Source: Sulfurimonas sp. HSL-1716 (lineage in GTDB: Bacteria; Campylobacterota; Campylobacteria; Campylobacterales; Sulfurimonadaceae). From it: DNA of 64,000 bases. Of this stretch, positions 31,581-42,525 are shown one piece after another. A program made the translations under genes and the position numbers. Where the stretch lies: contig NZ_CP147918.1 in NCBI RefSeq assembly GCF_039645975.1, positions 1,798,001-1,862,000 on the forward strand, in the 5' to 3' direction. Positions within the stretch are counted from its first letter, which is position 1; each line of letters opens with the position of its first letter. The notes beneath the pieces were generated by a model. It had not been told where the DNA came from. It did no database searches and saw only the letters and a program-made list of their open reading frames with translations.

Positions 31581-32183
31581 TTAGATCTCCTGTACCTTTA
31601 CGACAGAGTCTATGTTATCGACTATGATTCTCTTTACTCTATCCTGCCAAAGAGAGCCGAACTCTTTTATCTGTTCTGCGTTTGCCATACCCTGCATCAT
31701 CATCTGCATAAGCGGCTGCATCTTTGCATCGGGTTGTATGGATGAAGGGTTATAAAATACGTCCACCTCTTTACCCGTGTCAACTCTTTTAAATCTCGCA
31801 CTCGAAGATATTTGTGCATCGAAGTGCATCAATGAGTGGCGTGCGAATCTTTGATTCAACCCTTTAAATCCGCTTTTATCGGTCGCTCCCGTTATATGTG
31901 TGACGACGTTTCCTATGACTCCCGCGACACCCTCTTCAAGCGATTCTTTAAAACTGACCTCAATCATACCGCGCATAGGCATCTCGTCTTTGTATAAGGC
32001 CTTTAAAGCCTTATAGGTCATTATATATGCTCCTCCTACCGTCGGACAGCTGTGTCCGGCAGCCTTTACGATATCCAGATATGTAAAGGTAAGCGCTCCG
32101 TTTTCAAATGTTCCCAAGACATTTGAAAGAGGATCGATCATATCTATACTAACAACTTGATCAAAAAAACTTGGATAATTCAT
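31581..32183 (-). CDS. FmdE-like protein
   Basis: 200 residues, soluble. The segment AAGHSCPTVGGAYIMTYKALKALY at residues 41-64 resembles the FmdE family Cys motif (GHxCPGxxxGxR). FmdE proteins are often linked to molybdenum formylmethanofuran dehydrogenase but occur widely with unknown roles. A Met-rich stretch MQPLMQMMMQGM lies near 155-167. Start overlaps the xseA stop by 4 nt (ATGA), so it is the last gene of the long lpxC-to-xseA run. Confidence 0.6.
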   Translation of the reverse strand: MNYPSFFDQVVSIDMIDPLSNVLGTFENGALTFTYLDIVKAAGHSCPTVGGAYIMTYKALKALYKDEMPMRGMIEVSFKESLEEGVAGVIGNVVTHITGATDKSGFKGLNQRFARHSLMHFDAQISSSARFKRVDTGKEVDVFYNPSSIQPDAKMQPLMQMMMQGMANAEQIKEFGSLWQDRVKRIIVDNIDSVVKVQEI

Positions 32184-33436
32184 CTATTATGCTCCTTAAT
32201 TTCAATAACTTTTGACGTGATCTTCAGTCTTTCGTTCATCAGATCAAAACTATCGTTTATATGTAAGTCCTCAAGCGAGATAACTTTACTCTTTTTGCTT
32301 ATCTGTACAAAACCCGATAATACCTTGTTTTTCGGATTGCTCGAGATAAGGTTTTCTCTTAAGGCATCAAGCCTGTTTTGTTTTTGAGAAAATAGGGTTT
32401 GTATTTGATAAGAAAGTCTTACATCTACGGATTCTATCTCTTTTTTTAAGTTTTGAAGATTAAACAGGATCGTTTGATCAAATCTCTCTTTTAATTGTGT
32501 AACTTCTACTTTTTTTTGTCTTATCTGCTGCTCGATCGAGTTTTGTTCATAGAGTTTTTTTATGTGAAAGAGCGCTTGTGAAAAGTTATATATTTTAGAA
32601 TCCACCGTATTATTATAACTTTGGGACAGACTGTCCAAATATTGGTAGAGCTCATTGGTATCGGGAAGGATCATCTGCATCGCCGCGCTCGGCGTCGGGG
32701 CTCTGAGATCGGCCGTAAAATCCGATATAAGATAGTCTATCTCATGTCCCACGGCAGAGACGATCGGAGTACGAGCTTCAAAGATAGCATCGGCGACGAT
32801 CTCTTCATTGAATGACCAAAGGTCTTCTATGCTTCCGCCGCCGCGGGCAAGAACGATGACGTCGTAATCTTTTTTATCGCTTACATGTAAAGCGTCCACG
32901 ATGCTCTGTGCACTTGAATTTCCCTGAACCAAGACATCATAGATGTCGATCTCTAAGAGTCTGTATCGCTGTGCGGCGACGCGGAGCATATCCTGCAAAG
33001 CGGCACCCGTTGCAGAGGTGATGAGTGCAATGCGGCGGGGAAATTTGGGAAGCTGTTTTTTGATCTCTGGATCAAAATAACCTTTTTGCGAAAGTTTTTG
33101 CTTTAGCTGTTCATATGCGAGAGCAAGGGCGCCCTGTCCCGAAGGCTCGATCATAAAACAGTTTATCTGGTACTCGCCTCTGGGTTTGTACACGGTAACT
33201 GCACCGTCAAGTATGACTTTTAGCCCCTCTTCAAGATTGAACCTGAGCTTGGCGGCATTGCCTTTGAACATGACACATTTGATCGCCGAGGTGCTGTCTT
33301 TTAAAGTAAAGTAGATATGTCCGCTGTTGTGATGTGTGATGCGGGAGAGTTCACCCTCGACGAACACTCTGACAAAACTGCTCTCTAAAAGAGTCTTTAT
33401 CTGTTCGTTGAGCGATGAGACGCTAAGAGTGTTCAT
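32180..33436 (-). CDS. xseA: Exodeoxyribonuclease VII large subunit
   Basis: Single-strand DNA exonuclease subunit; 418 residues. N-terminal OB fold (LNEQIKTLLESSFVRVFVEGELSRI; SGHIYFTLKDSTSAIKCVMFKG), then the catalytic region with RIALITSATGAALQDML, ARGGGSIEDLWSFNEE and AVGHEIDYLISDFTADLRAPTP. The C-terminal part is a coiled coil, as expected. No xseB gene is seen next to it. It follows ubiE with a 1-nt gap. Confidence 0.95.
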   Translation of the reverse strand: MNTLSVSSLNEQIKTLLESSFVRVFVEGELSRITHHNSGHIYFTLKDSTSAIKCVMFKGNAAKLRFNLEEGLKVILDGAVTVYKPRGEYQINCFMIEPSGQGALALAYEQLKQKLSQKGYFDPEIKKQLPKFPRRIALITSATGAALQDMLRVAAQRYRLLEIDIYDVLVQGNSSAQSIVDALHVSDKKDYDVIVLARGGGSIEDLWSFNEEIVADAIFEARTPIVSAVGHEIDYLISDFTADLRAPTPSAAMQMILPDTNELYQYLDSLSQSYNNTVDSKIYNFSQALFHIKKLYEQNSIEQQIRQKKVEVTQLKERFDQTILFNLQNLKKEIESVDVRLSYQIQTLFSQKQNRLDALRENLISSNPKNKVLSGFVQISKKSKVISLEDLHINDSFDLMNERLKITSKVIEIKEHNR

Positions 33437-33437
33437 C

Positions 33438-34148
33438 TTAAAGTTTGCGGGCGATTATCAGCGTAGAGATATCCATGGAGAAACTTTGCGTGAAAAGTAT
33501 CTCAAACCCTGCATTTTTAAGTTCGTTTTGCATATTTTCCACGGTTGAAAAGCTCTCGATAGAATTTGGAAGATACTCGTAAGCTTCGAGGTTTTTAGAG
33601 ATAAAACCGCCGACTTTTGGCAGGATTCTGTTCATATAAAAATCTCTGATCTGTCCGAGAAGCGACGGGTTCTCGTTTTTCATAAATTCTAATATCACGA
33701 CAAGTCCTCCGTGTTTGAGGACACGATTGAACTCTTTTAACGCTTCTTCGCGTTCGACTACGTTTCTGATTCCGTAAGTGATACTTAATATATCGGCACT
33801 TTCATCTTCCAGCGGGATCTCCGTCGCCTTTGCCGTATGAAATTCAAAATCGGGAAACTTTACTTTAGCGACATCGAGCATGCCCTTTGACGGATCTACC
33901 CCCACAATCTTACCAAGCGCAACGCCTCCGACTTGAGCCTGTCTTCTCCAATAATCCATCATATCGCCTGTGCCGCATGCCACATCGACGATCATATCAA
34001 CAGTGTCACTGTCACTGTAGCTGTACGAAAGATCACATGCTTTTTTTCTCCAGCTTCTGTCCACTCCCATACTCATGACACGGTTTGCCGTGTCGTATGT
34101 AGGCGCTATATCGTCAAACATCGATACGATTTTTTCTTGTTTTTCCAT
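33438..34148 (-). CDS. ubiE: Demethylmenaquinone methyltransferase (UbiE/MenG)
   Basis: SAM-dependent C-methyltransferase for the last step of menaquinone synthesis. 236 residues. SAM motif VDVACGTGDMMDYW; family signatures FDDIAPTYDTANRVMSMGVDRSWRKK and SITYGIRNVVEREEALKEFNRVLKHGG. This organism probably uses only menaquinone, so MenG is the likelier role. Six nt after ribD. Confidence 0.93.
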   Translation of the reverse strand: MEKQEKIVSMFDDIAPTYDTANRVMSMGVDRSWRKKACDLSYSYSDSDTVDMIVDVACGTGDMMDYWRRQAQVGGVALGKIVGVDPSKGMLDVAKVKFPDFEFHTAKATEIPLEDESADILSITYGIRNVVEREEALKEFNRVLKHGGLVVILEFMKNENPSLLGQIRDFYMNRILPKVGGFISKNLEAYEYLPNSIESFSTVENMQNELKNAGFEILFTQSFSMDISTLIIARKL

Positions 34149-34154
34149 AAATAT

Positions 34155-35165
34155 CTATCCCTTTAGTTTCATCCACATTAATATATCATCCGATATCTTC
34201 TCTACATGCAAGAGTTCAAAATCATCATTGTTTTTATGAAAACGTATTTTACCACCACTTTTCAGAGATACAAAACAAAGATGGTAATCTACATACTTTT
34301 TAGAGAATTCGAACATATTCGATCCGCCTTCGATCAAAATGCAGTTGTAATCTCTTATTTTGTCAAAATCTTTCTCTATCATCACTTTTCTGCCCGGTAC
34401 GTTAAAAAGCGGAATATTTTTATCAAACTCTTTGCCTCTTGAGACGATAAGAACATCGGGAGCTTTTCCTCCGCATAGTCTGGCATCGAGCGTAGGTCTG
34501 TCGGTTCTGACCGTCTCGCCGCCTACTACGATGAGATCGCACACGTCACGCATCCTATGAACAAGCTCTCTTGATTCTTTAGAGCTTATGACTCCGCCGT
34601 CAATCGTGCCGTCAAGTCTTTGTGCCCATTTAAAAAATACGAACCTCTCTTGGCTCCATTTTAAAAACGGCGATAAAAGTTCGGCTCCCTTTGCCTGCAA
34701 AGAGGAAAACTCGACTTTTGTACCGGACCGCGAAACCATCTTTGCTCCGCCTTTTGCTTTTTGACTCTCATCGGCAGACGCCATAACGACTCTTTTTACT
34801 CCCAGTTGTGAGATAAGAGCAGCACACGAAGGCGTCTTTCCCTCATGCACGCACGGTTCAAGCGTCACGTACAGAGTACACTCTTTAAAACATCCATGAT
34901 GATTTTTTAAAATGTAGTCATGTATCTCTTTTGATGATGTAAGAGGGAGGATGTTTGAGTCGTCTGTCAGTTTGTGGTATGCGCTCTGCAAGGCAAGTAC
35001 TTCGGCATGAGGTCCGCCTGCTTTTTTATGTGCTTCGACACAGAGCAACTCGCCGCTGCCTTTTACGATCGCGCATCCGACCGCCGGATTCGGGTACGTC
35101 AAAATCTGAGAGCTCCACGCTTCCTTCAGCGTGAGATCCATAAAAAATTTATCGTCGACTACCAT
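34155..35165 (-). CDS. ribD: Riboflavin biosynthesis bifunctional deaminase/reductase RibD
   Basis: 336 residues. N-terminal deaminase with the zinc site HAEV and PCVHEGKTPSC; the catalytic Glu is in HAE. The C-terminal reductase domain starts near 165 (RFVFFKWAQRLDGTI) with VGGETVRTDRPTLDARL. The reductase half is short and ends near 330, so it is somewhat divergent. ATG 35165 overlaps the rimP stop; a ribosome binding site is weak, implying translational coupling. Confidence 0.93.
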   Translation of the reverse strand: MVVDDKFFMDLTLKEAWSSQILTYPNPAVGCAIVKGSGELLCVEAHKKAGGPHAEVLALQSAYHKLTDDSNILPLTSSKEIHDYILKNHHGCFKECTLYVTLEPCVHEGKTPSCAALISQLGVKRVVMASADESQKAKGGAKMVSRSGTKVEFSSLQAKGAELLSPFLKWSQERFVFFKWAQRLDGTIDGGVISSKESRELVHRMRDVCDLIVVGGETVRTDRPTLDARLCGGKAPDVLIVSRGKEFDKNIPLFNVPGRKVMIEKDFDKIRDYNCILIEGGSNMFEFSKKYVDYHLCFVSLKSGGKIRFHKNNDDFELLHVEKISDDILMWMKLKG

Positions 35166-35593
35166 TCAAAATAGGTGCGCGCTTTTACGACGTCGCCAAA
35201 AGGTACGACTACTTCTTCATTGTCTATTTTAAGATAAAGAGAATCCTCTTTTACCCCTTTTAAAACACCTTTTAGCTTCTCTTTGGCTCTTGTAGTCAGA
35301 CTTACGTTTTCGCCGATCGAATTTACGAAATTTTCTAACTTCGTCAGCTTTCTCTCTATGCCTGGTGTCCCGACTTCCAGCCTGTATTCGCCTGAGACCG
35401 GAGGCGTCACATCCAGCAAAGGAGAGATAAGATGCGTGATCTCGACACATCTGTCCAGACTCACTCCCTTGTTTTGCGGATCCTTAACGCTTACTCTGTA
35501 GATGGTCTCACCGTTTTCGCTTGTGATCACAGTATCGTAGAGCATCAATCCGACGGATTCTACAATGGATTTGATATCACTTTCAAGACTCAT
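35159..35593 (-). CDS. rimP: Ribosome maturation factor RimP
   Basis: 144 residues, two-domain RimP. N-terminal VGLMLYDTVITSENGETIYRV, core EYRLEVGTPGIERKLTK (VSSPGLDRPL-like signature) and C-terminal SH3-like KGVLKGVKEDSLYL. Needed for 30S assembly. Start overlaps rbfA by 11 nt; the rimP-rbfA-infB group is conserved in bacteria, although the gene order within it varies. Confidence 0.92.
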   Translation of the reverse strand: MSLESDIKSIVESVGLMLYDTVITSENGETIYRVSVKDPQNKGVSLDRCVEITHLISPLLDVTPPVSGEYRLEVGTPGIERKLTKLENFVNSIGENVSLTTRAKEKLKGVLKGVKEDSLYLKIDNEEVVVPFGDVVKARTYFEW

Positions 35594-35948
35594 TTTTTTC
35601 CTCTTTTTTTATGCGTTTAAAAAGATCTTCTATGTTTTGGCTTTTTTCCAATTGATCATCAAAAACAAATGTCAATTTCGGAGACCTAAACCATCCCTGA
35701 TCTTTCAGGCAGTAATCTTCGATGATCGGAGCGACTTTTTTTAGTTGTTTTACATAAAAAGCTCTTTCCTCATCGCTAAACATGCTTGGGTCCATATAAA
35801 CCTTGGCATCGCTTCTGCCACGAGAGCATTTTACTTCTATAACATCGAGTTCATGCATTCTTGCATCGTTTAGCGAACTGAGCGCTTCTGGGATCAGTTC
35901 TTGAAGTATCGATTCGGTACGTTTTACTTTTATTTCCGAAGGAGTCAC
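35583..35948 (-). CDS. rbfA: Ribosome-binding factor A
   Basis: 121 residues, KH-type fold. Typical segments: [32 protein letters not shown], and [24 protein letters not shown]. Assists late 16S processing and cold adaptation. Overlaps infB by 4 nt and rimP by 11 nt, so strictly coupled. Confidence 0.93.
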   Translation of the reverse strand: MTPSEIKVKRTESILQELIPEALSSLNDARMHELDVIEVKCSRGRSDAKVYMDPSMFSDEERAFYVKQLKKVAPIIEDYCLKDQGWFRSPKLTFVFDDQLEKSQNIEDLFKRIKKEEKNES

Positions 35949-38554
35949 AGGGAAACCTTGGTCTCGACTTTCGTAAATGTCTCTATAACGTCACCGACTC
36001 TGACATCATCGTAACCTTTGATAACGACACCGCACTCATAACCGTTTCCGACTTCTGCAACGTCGTCTTTAAAACGTTTAAGAGAAGTAAGTTCGCCTTC
36101 ATAAGCTACGACGCCCTCACGAATAACACGGACAAGTCCGCCGCGTACAAGTTTACCGTCAACGACCACACAGCCGGCAACCATTCCGCCTTTTGGTATC
36201 TTGAACGTATCACGCACTTCAGCTTGTCCCGTATTTGTTTCTGTAAATTTAGGAGACATCATTCCAGTAAGCATTCCGGTGACATCGTCAATCAACTGAT
36301 AGATGACGGAGTATGTTCTGATGTCGACACCTTTTTGTTTGGCAGCAGCTTTCACGCTTCCTGTCGGACGAACGTTAAAACCTAAAAGCGCACAATTTTG
36401 GCTATTTGCGACAAGTTCCACGTCATTTTCCGTAATCCCGCCGACACCGCTTGAGATGATATCCACTTTTACCTCGTCGTTACGAAGTTCGGAGAGTGCT
36501 CCGCGGATCGCTTCGAGTGAACCGTGAACATCCGTTTTAAGAACGATCTTAAGGGTTTTGAGTTTTCCTTCTGCGATGAGAGAGGTAAGCTCGTCTAACG
36601 TTGTTTTCGTAGAGTGTGAAAGTTCTTTGCGTCTTTCGTACTCATAACGTTTTTGAGCGTACTCGCGCGCTTCTTTGTCCGAGTTCATCGCTATCATCGT
36701 TTCACCGGCGGAAGGGACTTCGTTTAAACCTACGACAACTGCGGTATGACTCGGCTTAAGCGCTTTTATCTGCTGTTTTTGATCGTTGATGATCGCTTTG
36801 ACACGCCCGTAAGATTGACCGCAGACGACATAATCTCCTACTCTTAAAGTACCGTTTTGAACAATGACCGTAGCGACAGGTCCGCGGCCTTTTTCCAAGG
36901 AGCTCTCGACGACGACCGCCTTTGCGTTCGTATCTTCGTTTGCTTTGAGTTCTAAAACTTCAGCGGTCAAGAGAATATTTTCCAAAAGTTCATCGATACC
37001 TTCGCCTTTTTTCGCCGACATAGGTATAAATTCGATATCTCCACCCCAATCGACAGGGTTTAGACCCTGTTCTGCCATCTGTCCTTTTACCATATCCGGG
37101 TTGGCGTTCTCTTTATCCATCTTGTTAAGCGCGACTATGATTGGAACACCTGAATCTTTTGCTATTTTTACAGCTTCGAGCGTTTGAGGCTTCACACCGT
37201 CATCGGCAGCAACGACGATAACGATAATATCCGTCAGGTTCGCCCCGCGCTGACGCATCGAGCTAAATGCCGCGTGGCCCGGAGTATCTAAGAACGTTAT
37301 CCATTTGCCGTTTTGTTTTACGGTATACGCACCAATATGCTGAGTAATCCCGCCGGCCTCGCCGTCTGCAACCTTAGCACTTCTAATGGCATCTAGAAGT
37401 GATGTCTTACCGTGATCGACGTGACCCATAATCGTTATGACAGGAGGACGCTCTACCGTATTTCCATCCTCTTCGATCACCTCTTCTTCATACGATTCTT
37501 CATAATTAAAGGCATCTTTTGGATCGATCGTAGTTACTTCTACACCGAACTCTTCGGCCAAAATCTCTATCTCGTCTTTGCCGAGGAAGTCGTTTTTGGT
37601 CATCATCATACCAAGATCGAAAAGAACTTTTATGATATCTGTCATAGGACGGTTTATCTTCTCCGCAAACTCATATACGCGGATATCTTCAGGGATCTCG
37701 ACATGTGTCACTATTTCATCTGAAACCTTATCTTTCACATATTTCTTACGCTTGTCGCGCGATACTTTACGAGGCTGTTTACTCCCCTGTTTCTTACCGG
37801 AATTTCTTCCGATAGGTTTTGGTGTTTTAGGTTTTTTCGGCTCTTCAACTTTGACTTCATTCATTGTACTTGCATTTAGGTCAACCAATACAACTTCATC
37901 CTCGTCATAGTCCATAGAAAGTTCGCTCAGACTCTCTCCGAAAATATCCAGTTTCATCCCGCCGGACTGTTTTTTATTCGTTACGGACGGAGCCGGTTTG
38001 TTTTTCTTTTTGCGGGAGTTGAGTTCGGCTAAAGCTTCGGCGCTCATCTTGCCGTAGTTGGAAACAGCTTTTAGGGAGTTATCGTCATGAGTACTTATTT
38101 TAACATCGTCTTCAGGTTTGGGCTTTTTCTTTTTCACTATTTTCAAGCCGGAAGTTTTTACCGGTGCAGCCATAGTGATAGGCATCTTTTTCTCATCTTT
38201 TTTTATCTCTTTGTCGGAAGGATCGTTTCTATCTTCATCCTCTTTTGACGTTTGAGGTTTTTTGGCATCTTTTTTCTGCTTCTCTTTAGCGTCTGCCGGT
38301 TTCATATCTTTTTTCACTGAAGAATCGGCAGTTTTTTCACTTTTTTCGCTTTTTTCATCGGCAGAAGCCGTTTTTTGAGGCATATCGCTATCGGCACCGT
38401 TCATAATATAATTTACTATCTTCTCAGCTTCTTCCATCGAAACCGTGCTTGAAGCAGTTTTTAATTCTAGACCCATATCCGTAGCTTTTTTAACAACTTC
38501 TTTAGATGTAACCCCAAGTTCTTTTGCTATTTCGTGTACTCTAACTTTTTCCAT
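35945..38554 (-). CDS. infB: Translation initiation factor IF-2
   Basis: GTPase placing fMet-tRNA on the ribosome. 869 residues. N-terminal IF2_N domain ([24 protein letters not shown]), a Lys/Glu/Asp-rich linker at about 55-270, a second IF2_N-like segment ([22 protein letters not shown]), then the G domain: [18 protein letters not shown], followed by domains II-IV. Length is standard. Overlaps ylxR upstream by 14 nt and rbfA downstream by 4 nt. Confidence 0.97.
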   Translation of the reverse strand: MEKVRVHEIAKELGVTSKEVVKKATDMGLELKTASSTVSMEEAEKIVNYIMNGADSDMPQKTASADEKSEKSEKTADSSVKKDMKPADAKEKQKKDAKKPQTSKEDEDRNDPSDKEIKKDEKKMPITMAAPVKTSGLKIVKKKKPKPEDDVKISTHDDNSLKAVSNYGKMSAEALAELNSRKKKNKPAPSVTNKKQSGGMKLDIFGESLSELSMDYDEDEVVLVDLNASTMNEVKVEEPKKPKTPKPIGRNSGKKQGSKQPRKVSRDKRKKYVKDKVSDEIVTHVEIPEDIRVYEFAEKINRPMTDIIKVLFDLGMMMTKNDFLGKDEIEILAEEFGVEVTTIDPKDAFNYEESYEEEVIEEDGNTVERPPVITIMGHVDHGKTSLLDAIRSAKVADGEAGGITQHIGAYTVKQNGKWITFLDTPGHAAFSSMRQRGANLTDIIVIVVAADDGVKPQTLEAVKIAKDSGVPIIVALNKMDKENANPDMVKGQMAEQGLNPVDWGGDIEFIPMSAKKGEGIDELLENILLTAEVLELKANEDTNAKAVVVESSLEKGRGPVATVIVQNGTLRVGDYVVCGQSYGRVKAIINDQKQQIKALKPSHTAVVVGLNEVPSAGETMIAMNSDKEAREYAQKRYEYERRKELSHSTKTTLDELTSLIAEGKLKTLKIVLKTDVHGSLEAIRGALSELRNDEVKVDIISSGVGGITENDVELVANSQNCALLGFNVRPTGSVKAAAKQKGVDIRTYSVIYQLIDDVTGMLTGMMSPKFTETNTGQAEVRDTFKIPKGGMVAGCVVVDGKLVRGGLVRVIREGVVAYEGELTSLKRFKDDVAEVGNGYECGVVIKGYDDVRVGDVIETFTKVETKVSL

Positions 38555-38804
38555 TCTGAGCTATAATCTCCTTTAACTGGTTAGACAGACTTGCCATATC
38601 ACCTATTTTACATTGCCGCATTAGTGACTTTACGACTTTATTTTCATTTTTCAGACACTCTTGGCAAAGATAAAAACTTCTACCGGTATTTGAAAAATGT
38701 TGCAGTGATTTATCCGCACATCTCAAACGCAATAATGCAGCCTGCGAAAATCTTGTTCGGCAGGTTATACACATTCGAGTCGGACTGCTGTAATTTTTCG
38801 GCAT
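38541..38804 (-). CDS. YlxR-like (DUF448) protein
   Basis: 87 residues. [20 protein letters not shown] near residues 10-30 and the later CQEC match the DUF448/YlxR pattern (R-x-C-x-x-C-R). YlxR proteins are nucleic-acid binding, usually encoded just upstream of infB, as here. Overlaps infB by 14 nt. CxxC pairs may bind zinc. Confidence 0.82.
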   Translation of the reverse strand: MPKNYSSPTRMCITCRTRFSQAALLRLRCADKSLQHFSNTGRSFYLCQECLKNENKVVKSLMRQCKIGDMASLSNQLKEIIAQNGKS

Positions 38805-38836
38805 TATATCTTAATATTACTTCAATTTTCTATAAA

Positions 38837-39718
38837 CTAACGCTCTACGACAAGTCCGTTATTGTCAAAATCCAAACATTTGACCTCATAATCAGGAAAC
38901 TTCTGCTTAAACCTGTTCACAAGTGCTGCGGCATCTTGATCATAGACCATTGAAAAGAATGTAGAGCCGCTGCCTGAAAGCGTGCTCATCAAAGCACCGC
39001 TGTCGTAAGCCATCTTTTGTATCGTGAAAAGTTCGGGCATCATCTTCATACGGATCTTTTGGTGAAACCTGTCCTGGGTGGAAAGACGCAGCATTTCCCA
39101 GTCTTCATTGAAAAATGCAGCCACCGTGACAGCCGTATGCGAAAGGTTATAGATCGCATTGTCTTTGGAATACGATTTTGGCAGAAGCGTTCTCGATTTT
39201 AACGTATTTATAGGTTTATTCGGCACGACGACGACCGCTTTTAGATAATCGGGCAGATGCTTTTTCTGCGAAAAGACTTTATTTTTCTCAATTGTCGCGG
39301 CATTAAAACCTCCCATTACAGCGGGAGTTATATTATCAGGATGAGACTCGTACGCCAATGCATGATTTAAGATACGCCTTTTCGAGACTCTTACGCCTGC
39401 TGCTTCGTGCGCAGTGGAGATAGCACTCACAATTACCGCAGATGAACTGCCAAGACCTCTGGACATAGGTATCTGATTGAAAAACGTAAACTTAAAGCTT
39501 TGCCTTTTCTCCGTTAAACGCTCATAATGTTCATTGAATATGCTTATAAAAAGGTTATTGCCTTTAAGTCTGGGATTGTTCGCCCCTTCTCCTTTAATGG
39601 CAATACTGAAAAATTTAGAGGGATGAAACTCAACCACATTTCTAAGATCGACCGCCAAACCGAGAGAATCGAATCCCGGTCCTAGGTTTGCGCTTGTCGC
39701 TGGTACGCTAATAGTCAC
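38837..39718 (-). CDS. thrB: Homoserine kinase (GHMP family)
   Basis: Threonine biosynthesis kinase; 293 residues. N-terminal [19 protein letters not shown], the ATP-binding GHMP motif [16 protein letters not shown] near 87-102, and the C-terminal [17 protein letters not shown] are all present. Lies between tsaB and ylxR with short gaps (8 and 32 nt). Confidence 0.95.
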   Translation of the reverse strand: MTISVPATSANLGPGFDSLGLAVDLRNVVEFHPSKFFSIAIKGEGANNPRLKGNNLFISIFNEHYERLTEKRQSFKFTFFNQIPMSRGLGSSSAVIVSAISTAHEAAGVRVSKRRILNHALAYESHPDNITPAVMGGFNAATIEKNKVFSQKKHLPDYLKAVVVVPNKPINTLKSRTLLPKSYSKDNAIYNLSHTAVTVAAFFNEDWEMLRLSTQDRFHQKIRMKMMPELFTIQKMAYDSGALMSTLSGSGSTFFSMVYDQDAAALVNRFKQKFPDYEVKCLDFDNNGLVVER

Positions 39719-39726
39719 TTTTTTCC

Positions 39727-40203
39727 TTATCCGACAGCACCGATTCCATATTCTGGAGCCGTCTTAATATCAAAATCATCATAGTTTAAAAAATCCGGCA
39801 ACTTAAAATCCGACATTATAACATCGTCGAACTTTTTAGTTTCAATTCCTGTTGAAGTTTTAACAAAATAGAGCTTTCCAACTGCTTTTATCGGTTGATT
39901 TTCATTAAAATAAAAGGCATCTGTTGCAAAGAGTGGTATATTTTTCAATATCGAGAGCGATTTTAAAAAAATATATGCCACTTTGATAGCCATGAAACTT
40001 CCCGGTCCTTTTGCGTAAAAAATATTGTTGATAGTATATGTTTTTTCCAAAGTTTCATAGATAACGGGCAGTATTTCCGAACTTTTTTCCTCGGTAACAA
40101 CCGAGTCGAGAAGTTTTTTGTTTTCATATACTCCGACCATAATCGGAGAGCTCAATGCCAAAACTACGAGATCGACCTCTTTTTTATGCATACGCTTTGG
40201 CAT
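39727..40203 (-). CDS. tsaB: tRNA t6A biosynthesis protein TsaB (short form)
   Basis: 158 residues with the TsaB N-terminal fold: [20 protein letters not shown] and [35 protein letters not shown] (the GPGSFTGLR-like loop). E. coli TsaB is about 230 residues, so the C-terminal lobe is much reduced here. It scaffolds TsaD in t6A formation on ANN-decoding tRNAs. Start 40203 overlaps lpxC by 20 nt; ATG 40191 is an alternative. Confidence 0.8.
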   Translation of the reverse strand: MPKRMHKKEVDLVVLALSSPIMVGVYENKKLLDSVVTEEKSSEILPVIYETLEKTYTINNIFYAKGPGSFMAIKVAYIFLKSLSILKNIPLFATDAFYFNENQPIKAVGKLYFVKTSTGIETKKFDDVIMSDFKLPDFLNYDDFDIKTAPEYGIGAVG

Positions 40204-41068
40204 ATTCTTTTTCTGTCGCTCCTACGATATCTACTATCTCATAGTTCTGCGGATCTTTTAAAAGCTCCATAGTCAGCTTGTGGTTGAGATCATGACTTCC
40301 CGCAAGCGCTTCATAATTGCCGATAAAGTTCATGCCGATCAGACTCATATCGCCTATGGCGTCAAGAATCTTATGCCTGACAAACTCATCACTGAATCTT
40401 AAACCTTCGGGATTTAGTACTTTCTTCTCGTCGAGCACTATCGCATTTTCCAAAGAACCGCCGAGCGCCAGACCTTTTGATCTTAGATACTGTACTTCAT
40501 GCAAGAAGCCGAATGTTCTTGCACGGGCAACCTCTTTTTTATAGTTCTCTTTGCTGAACTCAAGTACATACGCCTGATTCTCTATGACGGGATGAGCGAA
40601 CTTGATCGTAAAATCATATTTCAAGTTCTTTGAAGGCGAAAGTTTCACATACTTGTCGCCCTCTTTGATCTCGACATCTTTTTTAATGATCATGATACGC
40701 TTTGGAAGTTCCTGCTCCGCGATTCCTGCTTCATCCAAAAGCATACAAAAACTTGCACTGCTTCCGTCCATCACGGGTACCTCATCGGAATCCACGACCA
40801 CTTTCAGATTATCTATCCCGTATGCATATATCGCGGATAAAAGATGTTCTATCGTCGATATCGAATAACCGTCTTTGCCGATCACGGTCGCCATTTTCGT
40901 ATCAACTACGTTTTCAGGGATCAAAGGGATGGAAACACCGACATCTTTTCTTACGAATACGATACCGTTTCCGGCTTCAAGCGGCTCTAACGTCAAATTT
41001 ACCGGATTACCGCGATGTAATCCTATTCCAACGAGTGAAACAGGTTTTTTAATAGTTGTTTGGTACAT
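40184..41068 (-). CDS. lpxC: UDP-3-O-acyl-N-acetylglucosamine deacetylase LpxC
   Basis: First committed step of lipid A synthesis; zinc enzyme of 294 residues. Zinc-site segments [12 protein letters not shown] and [16 protein letters not shown] (His and Asp ligands), [10 protein letters not shown] and the C-terminal GSHDLNHKL catalytic His region are all present. Indicates a lipopolysaccharide-bearing outer membrane. First gene of a long minus-strand run down to 31581, with a TATAAT box at 41128. Confidence 0.97.
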   Translation of the reverse strand: MYQTTIKKPVSLVGIGLHRGNPVNLTLEPLEAGNGIVFVRKDVGVSIPLIPENVVDTKMATVIGKDGYSISTIEHLLSAIYAYGIDNLKVVVDSDEVPVMDGSSASFCMLLDEAGIAEQELPKRIMIIKKDVEIKEGDKYVKLSPSKNLKYDFTIKFAHPVIENQAYVLEFSKENYKKEVARARTFGFLHEVQYLRSKGLALGGSLENAIVLDEKKVLNPEGLRFSDEFVRHKILDAIGDMSLIGMNFIGNYEALAGSHDLNHKLTMELLKDPQNYEIVDIVGATEKEYAKAYA

Positions 41069-41127
41069 AATCTGATATCCTGTTATCTTTTATACTATAA
41101 ATCCTGACTAGCAATAAATATTCCGCT

Positions 41128-41133
41128 ATTATA
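41128..41133 (-). promoter_or_regulatory. -10 element of the lpxC operon
   Basis: TATAAT on the minus strand, 60 nt upstream of the lpxC ATG and 22 nt past the M23 peptidase stop. Marks a probable operon boundary. No clear -35. Confidence 0.5.
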
Positions 41134-41154
41134 ACCTATTAAGCTATGAAAAAA

Positions 41155-42525
41155 TTATTGTCTGTCTATTATCTTCTTCGCTTCAGCTATAATATCTTCT
41201 ATATTGACTTTCATCCAGTGCTTATCCATCCACTCTTCCGGACGTACTTCTACTCCTTGTACCAAAACACCGAAATGAAGATGATCGCCCATAGCGTATC
41301 CCGTCATCCCCGTTTTAGCTATCTCTTCGCCTGCTTTGACATTATCGCCTTCGTTTACAGAAAGGCTCGAACAGTGCCCGTAAAGCGTATAAAGTCCGAG
41401 TCCATGATCGATTATCGGATTGTTGCCGTATAGACCGTTATAGTTGGCAAATACTACATGCCCCGGATTTTGAGTCGTGATACTCCCCATCTGCACGCTT
41501 GCGAGGTCAAGGCCCATATGATACGCCTCACTTACTACTTTTCCTTGATAGGAGTATATCCTGTGATCTCCGAAGCTTGCAACAGGCGCGGCATTTTTAA
41601 GCGGATACATCGGTTTGATATCGAAATCGGATATCATAGTGTTTTGCGACACTTTCGACGTCACTTTATGTATCAAAGCTTCGTTTTTTGCACGGACCTT
41701 TTCATTGATGATCTTAAATCTTTCGATCCTGTCGTCGACACCGTCAGTCTCCTCGAACTCGTTTGAAAGCTCTGCAATCTTGCCGTCTAAAAACTTGTCT
41801 TTGAGCGTGATATGGGATTCTTTGTATTTTCTATCTTTAAGATAGAGGCGTACGTATTCTTGAGAGATATTTCCCGCCATATCCTTTACGACTATCGTCG
41901 CTCTAAAGCTGTTCTCTTTGATAGGCCATGCAATAAGCGATATATAGTACCCTTTTTTATAAAAAGGCTGTGCCAAAAAATCTTTACCGAAATTCGTAGA
42001 GATTTTTATGCTTTTTAGATTTTCGTCCTTGGCTTTAAAAATAACGACCGCGCAGCCTCCTTTTTGTATAGAGTAGGAGTTCGCAAGACTTATCAGCTCC
42101 GGCCTTTTTGAATCGACTATGAAATTAAACTCTTTTTTAACCTCGTTGCCTTTTAAAAAATCCCATTTGCTTGCATCTCTTGCGGTAATTATAAGTTTCG
42201 CGCTGTCTGTTCTTATTCTATAAAGCTGCTTGGGCGCTTTGAGCTCAAAAGAGATATTGTTCTGTTTTGCCATAAACCTTTCATCCGCTATATTGAAGGT
42301 CTTGTCATCCACTTTTAAGACTATGTTATAAGAAAGTATTCCCGTATCGTCGCTTATGTTTACATGCAACGGATCTTTTAAGTTCCAATATCCGTTATTG
42401 TCCAGCTTGACCACGGGAGCATTTCTTTCAAACATCGACGAGTTGAATATAAATACCGCTCCGCCTATCAAGGCTATAAAAAATATCAGAACCAACAGTG
42501 ACGACGAGTTTCTTCTTCTTCTCAT
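41155..42525 (-). CDS. M23 family metallopeptidase (membrane-anchored)
   Basis: 456 residues. One N-terminal membrane segment at about 8-27 (SSSLLVLIFFIALIGGAVFIF), a long periplasmic region with Ig-like beta repeats, then an M23 domain near 320-440: YHMGLDLAS (His and Asp zinc ligands), YTLYGHCSSL, and DHLHFGV (HxH). Likely a peptidoglycan endopeptidase or regulator of cell shape. Its ATG overlaps the DHH phosphoesterase stop by one nt (TAATG). Confidence 0.9.
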   Translation of the reverse strand: MRRRRNSSSLLVLIFFIALIGGAVFIFNSSMFERNAPVVKLDNNGYWNLKDPLHVNISDDTGILSYNIVLKVDDKTFNIADERFMAKQNNISFELKAPKQLYRIRTDSAKLIITARDASKWDFLKGNEVKKEFNFIVDSKRPELISLANSYSIQKGGCAVVIFKAKDENLKSIKISTNFGKDFLAQPFYKKGYYISLIAWPIKENSFRATIVVKDMAGNISQEYVRLYLKDRKYKESHITLKDKFLDGKIAELSNEFEETDGVDDRIERFKIINEKVRAKNEALIHKVTSKVSQNTMISDFDIKPMYPLKNAAPVASFGDHRIYSYQGKVVSEAYHMGLDLASVQMGSITTQNPGHVVFANYNGLYGNNPIIDHGLGLYTLYGHCSSLSVNEGDNVKAGEEIAKTGMTGYAMGDHLHFGVLVQGVEVRPEEWMDKHWMKVNIEDIIAEAKKIIDRQ

